NCBI GenBank assembly: GCA_020687485.1
Contig: JAJEQR010000032.1
Coordinates: 1-43,163, forward strand
Direction of reading: 5' to 3'
DNA length: 43,163 nucleotides
Source of the DNA: Hominifimenecus microfluidus
GTDB lineage: Bacteria > Bacillota > Clostridia > Lachnospirales > Lachnospiraceae
The notes under the pieces are model-generated. The model had not been told where the DNA came from and did not search any database. It saw nothing but the letters and a program-made list of their open reading frames with translations. A program made the position numbers and the translations under genes. Shown in pieces: positions 1 through 8,169 of the stretch; the stretch's first letter is position 1; each line of letters opens with the position of its first letter.

Positions 1-65
1 CTTCAAAAACATTCGTAATCCGCTCATTTTTCTTCGAAAAATGGCTACTTACTCATGTTTTTGGC

Positions 66-128
66 GGGTCAAGAGGTCAAGAATCCTCTTGCAAGCGAGC
101 TTGCATCGGCTTTTTGACCTTTTGACCC
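66..128. repeat. Long interrupted inverted repeat (15-bp arms) with inner palindrome
   Basis: The left arm at 66-80 (GGGTCAAGAGGTCAA) and right arm at 114-128 (TTGACCTTTTGACCC) are complementary with one G-U type mismatch. The 33-nt interior carries a second palindrome, GCAAGC-GA-GCTTGC, at 91-104. Each arm is itself a tandem pair of a GGTCAA-type hexamer. No T-run follows on the plus strand, so it is not a standard intrinsic terminator in that direction. It could be a dispersed REP-like intergenic element or the 3' end of an operon lying outside the window. Confidence 0.6.
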
Positions 129-164
129 TGGTATCATGATATGGCAGCGGGAAGAAATGTGGTA

Positions 165-170
165 TATAAT
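165..170 (+). promoter_or_regulatory. Candidate -10 box for the UvrA-like gene
   Basis: A perfect TATAAT lies at 165-170, about 95 nt before the start codon. No good -35 hexamer is seen 16-18 nt upstream, so this is only a candidate sigma-A promoter. The leader between it and the gene is A-rich and unstructured to the eye. Confidence 0.35.
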
Positions 171-264
171 GTAAGCATATCGGAGCTAACAATCGAAGAA
201 ACGGTTCATTGCTCGAAGAATAACATAGAAACAGTTACCAGAAAATCAAGAAAGAAGAAAAAAT

Positions 265-2520
265 ATGCAGGAAACAATCAAGATTATCGGTGCTACTGAG
301 AATAACCTGAAGAACATTACCATCGAGATTCCGAAGAAGAAGATTACCGTCTTTACCGGAGTCTCTGGCTCCGGTAAGTCCTCACTCTGCCTGGATACAA
401 TCGCCGGAGAGAGCCGGAGAGAGCTGAATGAGACTTTTCCCAGCTATGTGCAGCAATATCTGCCGAAATACGGACGGCCGGTGGTAGAGAAGATTGAGAA
501 TCTGCCGGTCACGATTGTGATCGATCAGAAGAAGCCGGCAGCCGGGAACCGCTCGACCGTAGGGACTTATACGGATATTTATTCGCTGTTGCGTCTGCTG
601 TTCTCCCGTGTGGGCGAGCCCTTCGTGGGGTATTCAGATACCTTCTCCTTCAATCATCCGGCGGGAAAGTGCGAGCGCTGTGACGGTATCGGTATGGTGA
701 CGGATCTGGATATTCACAAGCTGGTGGACTTTAATAAATGCCTGAATGATGAGGATGTCATTCATTTTCCTACGTTTACAACAGGGGCCTGGCGCTGGAA
801 GCGCTATGCCTACAGTGGATTATTTGATCTGAACAAGAAGATCAAGGATTACAGCAAGGAAGAGCTGGATCTCTTCCTGTATTCTCCGCAGGTGAAGCTG
901 AAGAATCCGCCTGCAAACTGGCCGAAATCCGCGAAGTTCGAAGGTATCTACCCCAGAATGTACCGGAGTATTATTACCACGAAGGAGGGAAAGCGTCAGC
1001 AGAAAGTGCTGGACGGCATGATCTCGACCTTTGTATGCCCGGAATGCGGCGGCTCCCGTGTGAATGAGAGAGTGCGCAGCTGCAAGATTAACGGAAAGAG
1101 TATCGCGGACGTCACGGATATGTCCATTCCGGAAGCAATTGAATTTATCCGGGAGATCGAACATCCGCTGGCAGCGGATATGAAGCGGGAATTACTGAAA
1201 CGTCTGGGCGCTCTGGAGGAGATCGGTCTCGGTTATCTTTCGCTGAGCCGCGGCACCGGAACCCTGTCGGGCGGCGAAGCGCAGCGAATCAAGATTGCGA
1301 AGTATATCAATTCCGCTCTGACAGATATGGTCTATGTGCTGGATGAGCCGAGTGTCGGACTGCATTCACAGGATATCGCGCGTCTGAAGAAATCTCTGTA
1401 CCGCCTGAGAGACCATGGCAATACCGTTCTGATCGTGGAGCACCATCGGGAGATCATTGCGATGGCCGATCATCTGGTGGATATGGGACCGATGGCCGGC
1501 ACGCACGGCGGTCAGGTTATGTATGAAGGCAATTATGAGGGACTTCTTTACTCGGATACGATTACCGGGCAGATGCTGCGGGCACGGAGCTTCCGGAAGC
1601 CGGAAGTTCGTAAGCCGAAAGGCTATTATCACTTGGAACATGCGGATCTTCACAACCTGAAAAATGTGGATGTGAATCTGCCGAAGGGCGTGCTGACTGT
1701 GATCGCCGGTGTGGCTGGTTCCGGTAAAAGTTCGCTGATGGAATACTTCATGGATCACTGCGAGGATGAAGTCATCTTTATCGGCCAGAAAAATATTGGA
1801 ATCAATCTGCGGTCCACACCGGCGACATATCTGGATATCGCAGATCCGATCCGCAAGATGTTTGGCAAGGCGACACATCAGCCAATGGCGCTGTTCTCTT
1901 TTAACTCAAAGGGCGGCTGTCCGGCCTGCGGTGGAAAGGGCGTGATTGTCTCGGACATGTCCTTTATGGAAAGTATTGAGACAGAGTGTGAGCTCTGTCA
2001 CGGAACCCGGTATTCTGAAGAGGCTCTTTCCTACCGTTACCGCGGGAAGAACATTGCGGAGGTCATGGATATGACAGTGGAAGAGGCCATTGCCTTTTTT
2101 CCGGAGGAGGATTTCCTGCCGCGCTTGATTTCCATGGAGCAGGTAGGACTCGGCTATCTGCATTTGAATCAGTCCATGACAACGCTGTCCGGCGGCGAAC
2201 TGCAGAGAGTGAAGCTTGCCAGTCAGCTCTACCGGAAGAATGCCGTGTTTGTGATTGATGAACCAACGGACGGCCTTCACCTGGATGACATCCGGAAGTT
2301 AATGATTCTCTTTAACCGGATGGTTGATGAGGGCGACACTCTCTATCTGATTGAGCACAGCCTTGATGTCATGAAGGACGCAGATTATATTGTTGAGGTC
2401 GGTCCCGGTGGCGGTATGTCCGGCGGCAGCCTGCTTTTCGCAGGAACTCCGGCGGAGATGGAAACTTGTGAAGCGTCTGTGACCCGCCCTTACCTGATAA
2501 AATCAGAGACGGAAGAATAA
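265..2520 (+). CDS. Short UvrA-family ABC ATPase (UvrA paralogue)
   Basis: This 751-residue protein has the duplicated ABC ATPase layout of UvrA. Walker A motifs are at about residues 32-40 (GVSGSGKSS) and 482-490 (GVAGSGKSS), ABC signatures LSGGE at about 334 and 641, and Walker B motifs at about 358 (VLDEPSVG) and 663 (VIDEPTDG). Zinc-type CxxC pairs are seen at 136/139, 258/261, 552/555 and 575/578. Canonical excision-repair UvrA is about 940 residues, so roughly 190 are missing, which points to the short paralogue class. In that wider family some members (for example DrrC of Streptomyces) protect against DNA-binding drugs. No uvrB is adjacent. The start follows an A-rich region with only a weak ribosome site (AGAAAGAAG). 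UvrA-type ATPase is certain; the role (repair or drug resistance) is inference. Confidence 0.9.
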   Translation: MQETIKIIGATENNLKNITIEIPKKKITVFTGVSGSGKSSLCLDTIAGESRRELNETFPSYVQQYLPKYGRPVVEKIENLPVTIVIDQKKPAAGNRSTVGTYTDIYSLLRLLFSRVGEPFVGYSDTFSFNHPAGKCERCDGIGMVTDLDIHKLVDFNKCLNDEDVIHFPTFTTGAWRWKRYAYSGLFDLNKKIKDYSKEELDLFLYSPQVKLKNPPANWPKSAKFEGIYPRMYRSIITTKEGKRQQKVLDGMISTFVCPECGGSRVNERVRSCKINGKSIADVTDMSIPEAIEFIREIEHPLAADMKRELLKRLGALEEIGLGYLSLSRGTGTLSGGEAQRIKIAKYINSALTDMVYVLDEPSVGLHSQDIARLKKSLYRLRDHGNTVLIVEHHREIIAMADHLVDMGPMAGTHGGQVMYEGNYEGLLYSDTITGQMLRARSFRKPEVRKPKGYYHLEHADLHNLKNVDVNLPKGVLTVIAGVAGSGKSSLMEYFMDHCEDEVIFIGQKNIGINLRSTPATYLDIADPIRKMFGKATHQPMALFSFNSKGGCPACGGKGVIVSDMSFMESIETECELCHGTRYSEEALSYRYRGKNIAEVMDMTVEEAIAFFPEEDFLPRLISMEQVGLGYLHLNQSMTTLSGGELQRVKLASQLYRKNAVFVIDEPTDGLHLDDIRKLMILFNRMVDEGDTLYLIEHSLDVMKDADYIVEVGPGGGMSGGSLLFAGTPAEMETCEASVTRPYLIKSETEE

Positions 2521-2588
2521 GCGGAAGTGTGCACGAACCTTGTAAAACTGATAAAAAAATAACAAAACAGAGGCAAAATTAGCGAACA

Positions 2589-2654
2589 ATGAACAATTCT
2601 TACAAACTTTCATGAATATGAACATTTTTTTATGGTTTTTTAATCTTTGTTCAT
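2589..2654. promoter_or_regulatory. Three phased ATGAACA half-sites upstream of the TRAP operon
   Basis: ATGAACA occurs at 2589-2595 and 2618-2624, and its inverse TGTTCAT at 2648-2654. The starts are spaced 29 and 30 nt, close to three helical turns, in an otherwise AT-rich 240-nt intergenic region in front of dctQ. The last copy overlaps a possible -35 (TTGTTC, 2647-2652) with TAATAT at 2669-2674. AraC-type regulators typically use repeated half-sites, and one is encoded at 8170-10449, but the link is inference. Confidence 0.4.
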
Positions 2655-2711
2655 GGAAATGAAAACTTTAATATAGCGTTAGTAAAAATGTTATGCTAAG
2701 ATATAGCCATG

Positions 2712-2737
2712 TTGAGGCACACAATACTAAGCCTCGA
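2712..2737 (+). other. Small stem-loop in the dctQ leader
   Basis: GAGGC at 2714-2718 pairs with GCCTC at 2731-2735 across a 12-nt loop, just upstream of the ribosome site AAAGGAGG at 2744-2751. It is a weak 5-6 bp stem with no T-run. It may be a 5' leader structure; no function is assigned. Confidence 0.3.
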
Positions 2738-2760
2738 AAAGAGAAAGGAGGATTTGACTA

Positions 2761-3321
2761 ATGAAAGTAGTCAAATGGCTGGATGATCATCTGGAAGAAA
2801 CCTTCCTGGTAATTCTTCTGATTCTCATTTCCTGCGTCAGCCTGTTACAGGTAATTATCCGTAAGATACCGTTTATCCCGGCACTTACCTGGGCAGAAGA
2901 GCTCTGCCGATTCCTTTGGATCTGGAGCGTCTTCATCTCTCTTCCTTATACATTAAGGAAGAACAACATGCTTCGTGTAGGTGTTCTGATGGATCTGCTC
3001 CCCAATGCTTTACATAAGATTGTAAACATTGTAGTTGATGCAGTCAACACCGCCTGCATGGGTCTGCTTGGTTACTGGTCTTTCTTCGTAGTAAGAGACA
3101 TCATGGCCAGCGGCGAGACTTCCCCGGCTATGGTATGGCCGATGTGGTTTGTTTACATCTTCATGCTGATCGGTTTCGTACTTGGTACGATCCGCGGCGT
3201 ACAGCAGATCGTTCTTCACATCATGCACTTTGGTGAGAGAGAACTTTCCACGACAGAGCAGACTATGCTGGATGCACAGGAAGAGGCAGCAGCAGGCAAG
3301 AGAAACGAAGGAGGAGAATAA
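2761..3321 (+). CDS. dctQ: TRAP transporter small permease subunit (DctQ)
   Basis: This 186-residue protein has about four hydrophobic segments. The DctQ hallmark between the first helices is visible: a membrane-embedded region with Trp-Ala-Glu-Glu and Arg-Phe-Leu-Trp-Ile-Trp at about residues 42-55. DctQ pairs with DctM to form the membrane part of a Na+-driven TRAP importer that receives substrate (usually an organic acid) from the DctP binding protein. It starts 9 nt after a strong AAAGGAGG. dctM begins 3 nt after its stop. The C-terminal tail is acidic and extra-membrane. Subunit identity is firm; the substrate is unknown. Confidence 0.93.
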   Translation: MKVVKWLDDHLEETFLVILLILISCVSLLQVIIRKIPFIPALTWAEELCRFLWIWSVFISLPYTLRKNNMLRVGVLMDLLPNALHKIVNIVVDAVNTACMGLLGYWSFFVVRDIMASGETSPAMVWPMWFVYIFMLIGFVLGTIRGVQQIVLHIMHFGERELSTTEQTMLDAQEEAAAGKRNEGGE

Positions 3322-3324
3322 TCG

Positions 3325-4611
3325 ATGGCAGCACTTATGGTATTTGGTGTATTCCTGGTTTCGATCGCTCTTTCGATTCCGATTGCGACCAGTATGATCG
3401 TTGGTTCCATCAGCCCGATCCTGCTTCTTGGCAAGGGCGGTTCCATCGTACAGCTGTTAAACAATACTTTCTCCGGAGCGAACTCCACCCCCATTCTGGC
3501 AGTTCCGCTGTTCATCCTTGGCGGCGTTATCATGGCAGAGGGTGGTATCTCCCGAAGATTGTTTAACTTCTTTGCTTATTTCGTAGGCAGAATCCCCGGC
3601 GGTGTGCCCTGTGCGGCAATCCTGACCTGTCTGTTCTACGGTGCAATTTCCGGTTCCGGTCCTGCAACGACCGCAGCTGTAGGTTCCATGGTAATTCCTT
3701 TCATGATCAGCATGGGTTATGACAAGACATGGAGCGCTGGTATGATCGCGGTTGCCGGCGGTCTGGGTGTAATTATCCCTCCGTCCATCCCCTTCGTACT
3801 GTATTCCCTGGCGACTGGTGTTTCCACCGGTAACCTGTTCCTCGGCGGTATCTTTCCCGGTATCCTGATCGGTGTTGCACTGATGGTATACGCAGTATTC
3901 TACTGTGTAACCAAGGGTGAGGACAGAGTCCTGATCAATAAGAAGATGGATGAGCTTCATGCTCAGGGTCTGTGGCATGTATTCAAAGACAGCTTACTGG
4001 CTCTGCTGTGCCCGATCATCGTTCTGGGTGGTATCTACACCGGTTGGTTCACTCCTACCGAGGCAGCTTGTATCTCTGTATTCTATGCTCTGATCGTATC
4101 CCTGTGGTGCTACAAGAGTATTGACTACAAGCAGATCTGGGGTCTGCTGGTTGCTTCTGTTAAGACTTACGGCGGTCTGGCATTCGTACTGGCATTCGCA
4201 ACCGCATTCGGTCGTGTACTGTCCCTGACGAAGGCTACCTCCATTATTGAGGATTTCATCCTGAACAACTTCCACAGCAGCTTCAGCGTGCTGAGTGTTC
4301 TGGTTATTATCTTCCTGATTCTGGGTATGGTTATGGATACCGGCCCCGCAATCATCATCCTGGCTCCGGTACTGCTGCCCGCTGTTCAGGCACTGGGTGT
4401 TGACTCCGTTCATTTCGGTGTTATCCTGGTATGCTGCCTGTCCATTGGTCTGGCTACCCCGCCTTTCGGCCTCGACCTGTTCGTTGCCGGCAACCTGGCA
4501 GAAGAGCCGCCCATGGCTGTTGCGAAGAAGGCACTGCCTTTCATGATTGCTTTCATAATCGCACTGGCATTAATCGTTTATATCCCCTGGTTCAGTACCG
4601 CACTGCTGTAA
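3325..4611 (+). CDS. dctM: TRAP transporter large permease subunit (DctM)
   Basis: This 428-residue, highly hydrophobic protein has the family's normal length. Diagnostic stretches include GAISGSGPATTAAVG (about 105-120) and GVIIPPSIPFVLY (about 150-162), which are typical DctM re-entrant regions, and a second related stretch near TGPAIIILAPVLLPA (about 340). It forms the elevator-type transport channel with DctQ. A GGAGGAG ribosome site lies in the 3' end of dctQ and only 3 nt separate the genes, so translation is probably coupled. Codon use looks strongly biased towards a small codon set (CTG, ATC, GTT/GTA, GGT), as in dctP, suggesting high expression. Confidence 0.95.
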   Translation: MAALMVFGVFLVSIALSIPIATSMIVGSISPILLLGKGGSIVQLLNNTFSGANSTPILAVPLFILGGVIMAEGGISRRLFNFFAYFVGRIPGGVPCAAILTCLFYGAISGSGPATTAAVGSMVIPFMISMGYDKTWSAGMIAVAGGLGVIIPPSIPFVLYSLATGVSTGNLFLGGIFPGILIGVALMVYAVFYCVTKGEDRVLINKKMDELHAQGLWHVFKDSLLALLCPIIVLGGIYTGWFTPTEAACISVFYALIVSLWCYKSIDYKQIWGLLVASVKTYGGLAFVLAFATAFGRVLSLTKATSIIEDFILNNFHSSFSVLSVLVIIFLILGMVMDTGPAIIILAPVLLPAVQALGVDSVHFGVILVCCLSIGLATPPFGLDLFVAGNLAEEPPMAVAKKALPFMIAFIIALALIVYIPWFSTALL

Positions 4612-4647
4612 AGAATCAGAACGGAAAAGAAAAACTAATTTTACTTA

Positions 4648-4676
4648 TTGACCAATTATGGTTTCTGATGTAAAAT
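4648..4676 (+). promoter_or_regulatory. Internal sigma-A promoter for dctP
   Basis: TTGACC at 4648-4653, a 17-bp spacer, then TAAAAT at 4671-4676. The predicted transcription start is near 4683, directly before the hairpin at 4684-4723. This would let dctP be transcribed separately from, and more than, the two permease genes, as is common for binding-protein components. Confidence 0.65.
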
Positions 4677-4683
4677 ACTTGCG

Positions 4684-4723
4684 TTGCATCTGCCGGCAGT
4701 CATAAACGGTTGCCGGCATGCAA
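4684..4723 (+). promoter_or_regulatory. 5'-terminal hairpin of the dctP transcript
   Basis: The left arm at 4684-4697 (TTGCATCTGCCGGC) pairs with 4712-4723 (GCCGGCATGCAA), 12 bp with a 2-nt bulge and a 14-nt loop. No T-run follows, so it is not a good terminator. It starts about one base after the predicted start site of the dctP promoter, a position where hairpins protect mRNA from 5'-end-dependent decay. It could also protect the 3' end of a processed dctQM message. Confidence 0.6.
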
Positions 4724-4761
4724 ATATAACATGTTTTCTAAAAGAAGGAGGAAACAAAAAA

Positions 4762-5916
4762 ATGAAGATGAAAAAATTGACGGCTGTAATGATGACTTCC
4801 GCTATGGTAGTTGGTCTGGCAGCTTGCGGCGGCAACAGCAACACCAGCACCACCGCAGCAGCTTCCGCTGATACTACCGCAGCTGCAGCAGCAGATACCA
4901 CCGCGGCAGCAGCAGACAGCGCAGATACCACCGCAGCAGCGGCAGCAGATGGCGCTGACTATTCTTCTCTGGATCCCGTAGAGCTGGTCGGTGCTGACTC
5001 CACCGGTAAGGGCGCTGCAGGCCAGATCTTCGGTGAGATGGTTGCTCAGAAGGTTGACGAGATCACCGGCGGCCAGCTGACTATCGACTATCATCCCAAC
5101 GGCGACCTTGGCGGCGATGCTGACCTGCTTCGTCAGGCTCAGAATGGCGATATCGCTATCGTAGTTTGCCAGACTGCTCCTATGGTATCTTTCGTACCTG
5201 ACCTGGCTGTATTTGACCTGCCCATGGTATTCGCTAAGTACGACGGCGCTACCATCGATAAGGTTCTGAACGGCGCAGATTCCGAGTTCCACAAGAAGCT
5301 GGCTGAGTCCTACGAAGCTGCTGGATTCCATGCACTGGGCTTCCTGCAGAACGCTACCTATCGTCTGACCACCGCTAACGTAGAGCTGAAGGATCTGGCT
5401 TCTTTTGCTAAACTGCAGATCCGTACCATGGAGAACTCCAACCACATGGCATTCTGGACCGCAATCGGCGCTGAGCCTACTCCTCTGGCATGGTCTGAAG
5501 TTTACTTCGCACTGCAGTCCGGTACCATCGACGCTCAGGAGAACGCTGCTGATACCTGCGTAGGCGCTAACCTGAACGAAGTTCAGAAGTACCTGGCTTG
5601 CACCAACCACATCCTGTACCTGAACCAGATCTGCATCAACAAGGACGTATATGATGGTCTGGATCCCCTGTACCAGGCAGCTCTGGATCAGGCTGTAGCA
5701 GAAGCTCTGGTTGAGATGGAGCCTCAGCTGACCGAGATCGACCAGACCAACAAGAAGACTCTGGAAGATGCTGGCATGACCATCATCGAGTATGATGATT
5801 CCTTCTTCGATGAAGTTCTTGCTCTGGACAGCGTAAAGGCTCTGTACGCTGATATCGATACTCAGGTTAATGGCCTTGGTACCATCCTGCAGGATTCCCT
5901 GGCAGCTGCTAAATAA
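4762..5916 (+). CDS. dctP: TRAP transporter solute-binding lipoprotein (DctP)
   Basis: A 384-residue surface lipoprotein. The signal peptide ends in a lipobox LAAC with the lipidated Cys at residue 22. An Ala/Thr/Asp-rich linker (about 30-65) with three DTTAAAA repeats follows, then the DctP fold. The DctP signature is at about 220-265: IRTMEN, with the Arg that binds the substrate carboxylate in this family, followed by a segment ending in IDAQEN. The start is the ATG after AAGGAGG at 4745-4751; an upstream in-frame TTG at 4684 lies inside the leader hairpin and lacks a ribosome site. It delivers ligand to DctQM. Codon use is strongly biased, consistent with very high expression. The ligand is not predictable here; organic or sugar acids are usual. 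Confidence 0.95.
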   Translation: MKMKKLTAVMMTSAMVVGLAACGGNSNTSTTAAASADTTAAAAADTTAAAADSADTTAAAAADGADYSSLDPVELVGADSTGKGAAGQIFGEMVAQKVDEITGGQLTIDYHPNGDLGGDADLLRQAQNGDIAIVVCQTAPMVSFVPDLAVFDLPMVFAKYDGATIDKVLNGADSEFHKKLAESYEAAGFHALGFLQNATYRLTTANVELKDLASFAKLQIRTMENSNHMAFWTAIGAEPTPLAWSEVYFALQSGTIDAQENAADTCVGANLNEVQKYLACTNHILYLNQICINKDVYDGLDPLYQAALDQAVAEALVEMEPQLTEIDQTNKKTLEDAGMTIIEYDDSFFDEVLALDSVKALYADIDTQVNGLGTILQDSLAAAK

Positions 5917-5938
5917 TCAAATTACCATTTGATTGTTC

Positions 5939-5968
5939 ATCCGGTCCCTTCGGGGACCGGATTTTTTT
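5939..5968 (+). terminator. Strong intrinsic terminator of the TRAP operon
   Basis: The stem CCGGTCCC (5941-5948) and GGGACCGG (5953-5960) closes on a stable TTCG tetraloop, extended by an AT pair each side, and is followed by seven T (5962-5968). It begins about 22 nt after the dctP stop. Confidence 0.95.
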
Positions 5969-5972
5969 ACGT

Positions 5973-6001
5973 TTGACCCAAACGAAAAAAAGTGCTATAC
6001 T
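5973..6001 (+). promoter_or_regulatory. Sigma-A promoter for the MFS-AEC-regulator operon
   Basis: TTGACC at 5973-5978, a 17-bp spacer, TATACT at 5996-6001. It sits right after the dctP terminator, so the genes from 6058 onward have their own promoter. Confidence 0.75.
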
Positions 6002-6057
6002 AATAAAATATTGAGAAAAAACGAAGACGAAAAGAATACAAAGAGAAAAGTAAAACT

Positions 6058-7227
6058 ATGAAGAAATCAAGACAACTGTTAAGTATTGTAATTGTATTTT
6101 TCTGGGCATCGGAATATTGCCATGTTCCCTATTTTACTCCTTATCTGACTCTTTTGGGGTTCTCCATGACGGCCATCGGCTTTATGGTGGGCGTGTATGG
6201 CTTTACACAGATGATTGTCCGGATTCCTCTCGGTATCTACACAGATGTATCCGGTTCTTATAAAGGTGTGGTGGTGATGGGTACTCTGTTCACCACAGTG
6301 TCATCACTCGGCCTGATTTTTGCGCAGAGTATGTGGTTTGTAATTTTCTGCCGCTTCCTGGCAGGAATTGCCGCTTCCACCTGGATTGCGTTCACGGTTC
6401 TCTACTCGGCTTACTATGAAGCGGAAGAGGGTGTGAAGGCGATGGCGAATATTCAGGCATTTAATAATGGAGGAAAGCTTCTTGCTTTCGCTCTCGGAAC
6501 GATTACGGCAACTTTCTGGGGATATCGCGTTCCCCTGGTCATGAGTTTCCTGACCGGCCTGGTGGCCATTGTTTTCGCGATTCAGCTGAAGACGATTCCG
6601 ATCCGCCGGGAGCCGATGCAGATTTCGCATATTGTAGGTATCTTTAAGAACCCATCGGTTCTTCTGCCGTCTTTCTTCGCAATTATTATGCAGATGATTC
6701 TGCATGGAACCGTGTTCTCCTTTACATCTACCGTTGCCGAGCAGCTGGGGGCGTCCGCCTTTGAGATCGGGCTGAACACCTCACTCTTTACTGTCATTCA
6801 GGTAGTTGCGGCCGGTTTCGTCGGCGGGAAGCTGGTGAAGAAACTGGGAGAGCAGCGTTCGGTTCTTCTCGGATTCCTGCTGCTGGCGCTGCACAGCCTG
6901 CTGGTAGCGGTTGCTCCGAATGTGTGGGTTCTCTATCTGGCGCAGATCCTCTGCGGCCTCGGCAATCTGCTGCTGTTCTCTATCCTGGCGGCGATGGCGA
7001 TCCGCTATATCCCGCAGGAGAATAAGTCGACGGCGATGGGGTTGTTCCAGGCTCTGTATGGTATCGGCATGACCATTGGCCCGCTGCTGCTCAGCAACAT
7101 GGTAGCCGCATGGAATTACCGCACGGCATACCTTGTCTTCGGCGCGATTGCGGTTGTGAGTCTGATTCTGGCTGCGGTTACTCTGCCGATGCTCGCACAT
7201 CGTATGGAGGGAAAGAGAGCACAATGA
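6058..7227 (+). CDS. Major facilitator superfamily transporter
   Basis: This 389-residue protein has the size and hydrophobicity of a 12-helix MFS permease. A degenerate motif A is visible in the loop after the second helix (GIYTDVSGSYKG, about 61-72), and a positively charged central loop (about 180-190, QLKTIPIRREPM) separates the two six-helix halves. The start has only a weak ribosome site (AGAGAAAAG). Its stop overlaps the start of the next gene (ATGA), and the AraC-type regulator lies 22 nt beyond that, so all appear co-transcribed. Substrate and direction are unknown. Location beside a TRAP importer suggests transport of related organic acids or a product, as inference only. Confidence 0.88.
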   Translation: MKKSRQLLSIVIVFFWASEYCHVPYFTPYLTLLGFSMTAIGFMVGVYGFTQMIVRIPLGIYTDVSGSYKGVVVMGTLFTTVSSLGLIFAQSMWFVIFCRFLAGIAASTWIAFTVLYSAYYEAEEGVKAMANIQAFNNGGKLLAFALGTITATFWGYRVPLVMSFLTGLVAIVFAIQLKTIPIRREPMQISHIVGIFKNPSVLLPSFFAIIMQMILHGTVFSFTSTVAEQLGASAFEIGLNTSLFTVIQVVAAGFVGGKLVKKLGEQRSVLLGFLLLALHSLLVAVAPNVWVLYLAQILCGLGNLLLFSILAAMAIRYIPQENKSTAMGLFQALYGIGMTIGPLLLSNMVAAWNYRTAYLVFGAIAVVSLILAAVTLPMLAHRMEGKRAQ

Positions 7228-8147
7228 CGAATATTATACTGAAACTGATCGCTCTGCTGCTTCCGGTTGCGCTGGGATATTTTTTAAAGAAGATTCATTT
7301 CTTCGGGGATACGGATTACCGTATCCTTGCGAAGATTGCGCTGAACATTACGCTGCCGGCAGCCGTGATCAGTTCCTTCTCCGGCTTCCATATGGATCTG
7401 TCGCTTCTGGGAGTCGCCGTAGCGGCTTTTGCGGCGAACTGGGTCGTGCTTCTTTTCATCTATTTTACATCCTGGAGAAGAAAGAATGATCCGAAGGGAC
7501 GGGCCCTGCAGATGTTCTGCGGTTCCGGATTTAATATGGGCAATTTTATGATTCCGTTTGTTCAGCAGTTCCTGGGAAGCAATGGTGTTGCTGTTACAGC
7601 GATTTTTGATTCCGGCAATACCTTCATGTGTACCGGTGGAATCTATATCTTTACCACCAGTGTGCTGAAGACGGATGGTAAGAAGGTTACGCTCCTCAGT
7701 GTCCTGAAGAAGCTGATGCAGCCAGTGTTGATTACATATCTGATCATGATTATCATGGCGATCGCAGCGATACCGGTTCCGGAATTTATTACGACGATTG
7801 TTCAGCCGACCGGATCTGCGAATGGCTTCGTATCCATGATGATGATCGGTCTGATGTTCGAGATTCGTTTCTCGAAGGAATATATGAAGGATGCGTTCGG
7901 TATTCTTGGCAAGAAATATTTCTGCGCGGCAGTAATTGCGCTTGGATTCTATTACCTTCTTCCATTTGATCTGCTTACCCGTCAGGTTATGGTTATGAGT
8001 GCTTTCGCGCCGATTCCCAGTCTGGCCGGTATCTTTACCGGGCAGATTGATGGCGATACCGGCCTGGCCGGATTTACGACATCCTGTTCTTTCCTGATCA
8101 GCTGCACGATTCTTACGATTCTGGCGGCTGTTATGGGACTGGCATAA
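7224..8147 (+). CDS. AEC (auxin efflux carrier) family permease
   Basis: This 307-residue membrane protein has the PF03547-like beginning: a hydrophobic first helix, GYFLKK, then YRILAKIALNITLPAAVISSF (about 26-46 overall), typical of bacterial AEC carriers that include the malate permeases. Around ten hydrophobic segments are seen. The start is the ATG overlapping the MFS stop (ATGA); a longer in-frame upstream extension would lie entirely inside the MFS gene and has a non-membrane, shadow-like composition. Bacterial members transport dicarboxylates such as malate, which would fit the organic-acid TRAP system next door, but the substrate is not shown by sequence. Confidence 0.85.
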   Translation: MTNIILKLIALLLPVALGYFLKKIHFFGDTDYRILAKIALNITLPAAVISSFSGFHMDLSLLGVAVAAFAANWVVLLFIYFTSWRRKNDPKGRALQMFCGSGFNMGNFMIPFVQQFLGSNGVAVTAIFDSGNTFMCTGGIYIFTTSVLKTDGKKVTLLSVLKKLMQPVLITYLIMIIMAIAAIPVPEFITTIVQPTGSANGFVSMMMIGLMFEIRFSKEYMKDAFGILGKKYFCAAVIALGFYYLLPFDLLTRQVMVMSAFAPIPSLAGIFTGQIDGDTGLAGFTTSCSFLISCTILTILAAVMGLA

Positions 8148-8169
8148 TCTACTTAGAAAGAGGGATTCT

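Noticed and set aside
4684-4761. TTG start that would extend DctP by 26 residues
   Set aside because: It lies in the leader hairpin without a ribosome site; the ATG at 4762 follows AAGGAGG and begins a normal lipoprotein signal.
4738-5610. 290-codon minus-strand frame over dctP, Cys/Gly-rich end
   Set aside because: The Cys/Gly-rich tail is the antisense reading of the Ala/Thr linker; the strong codon bias belongs to dctP.
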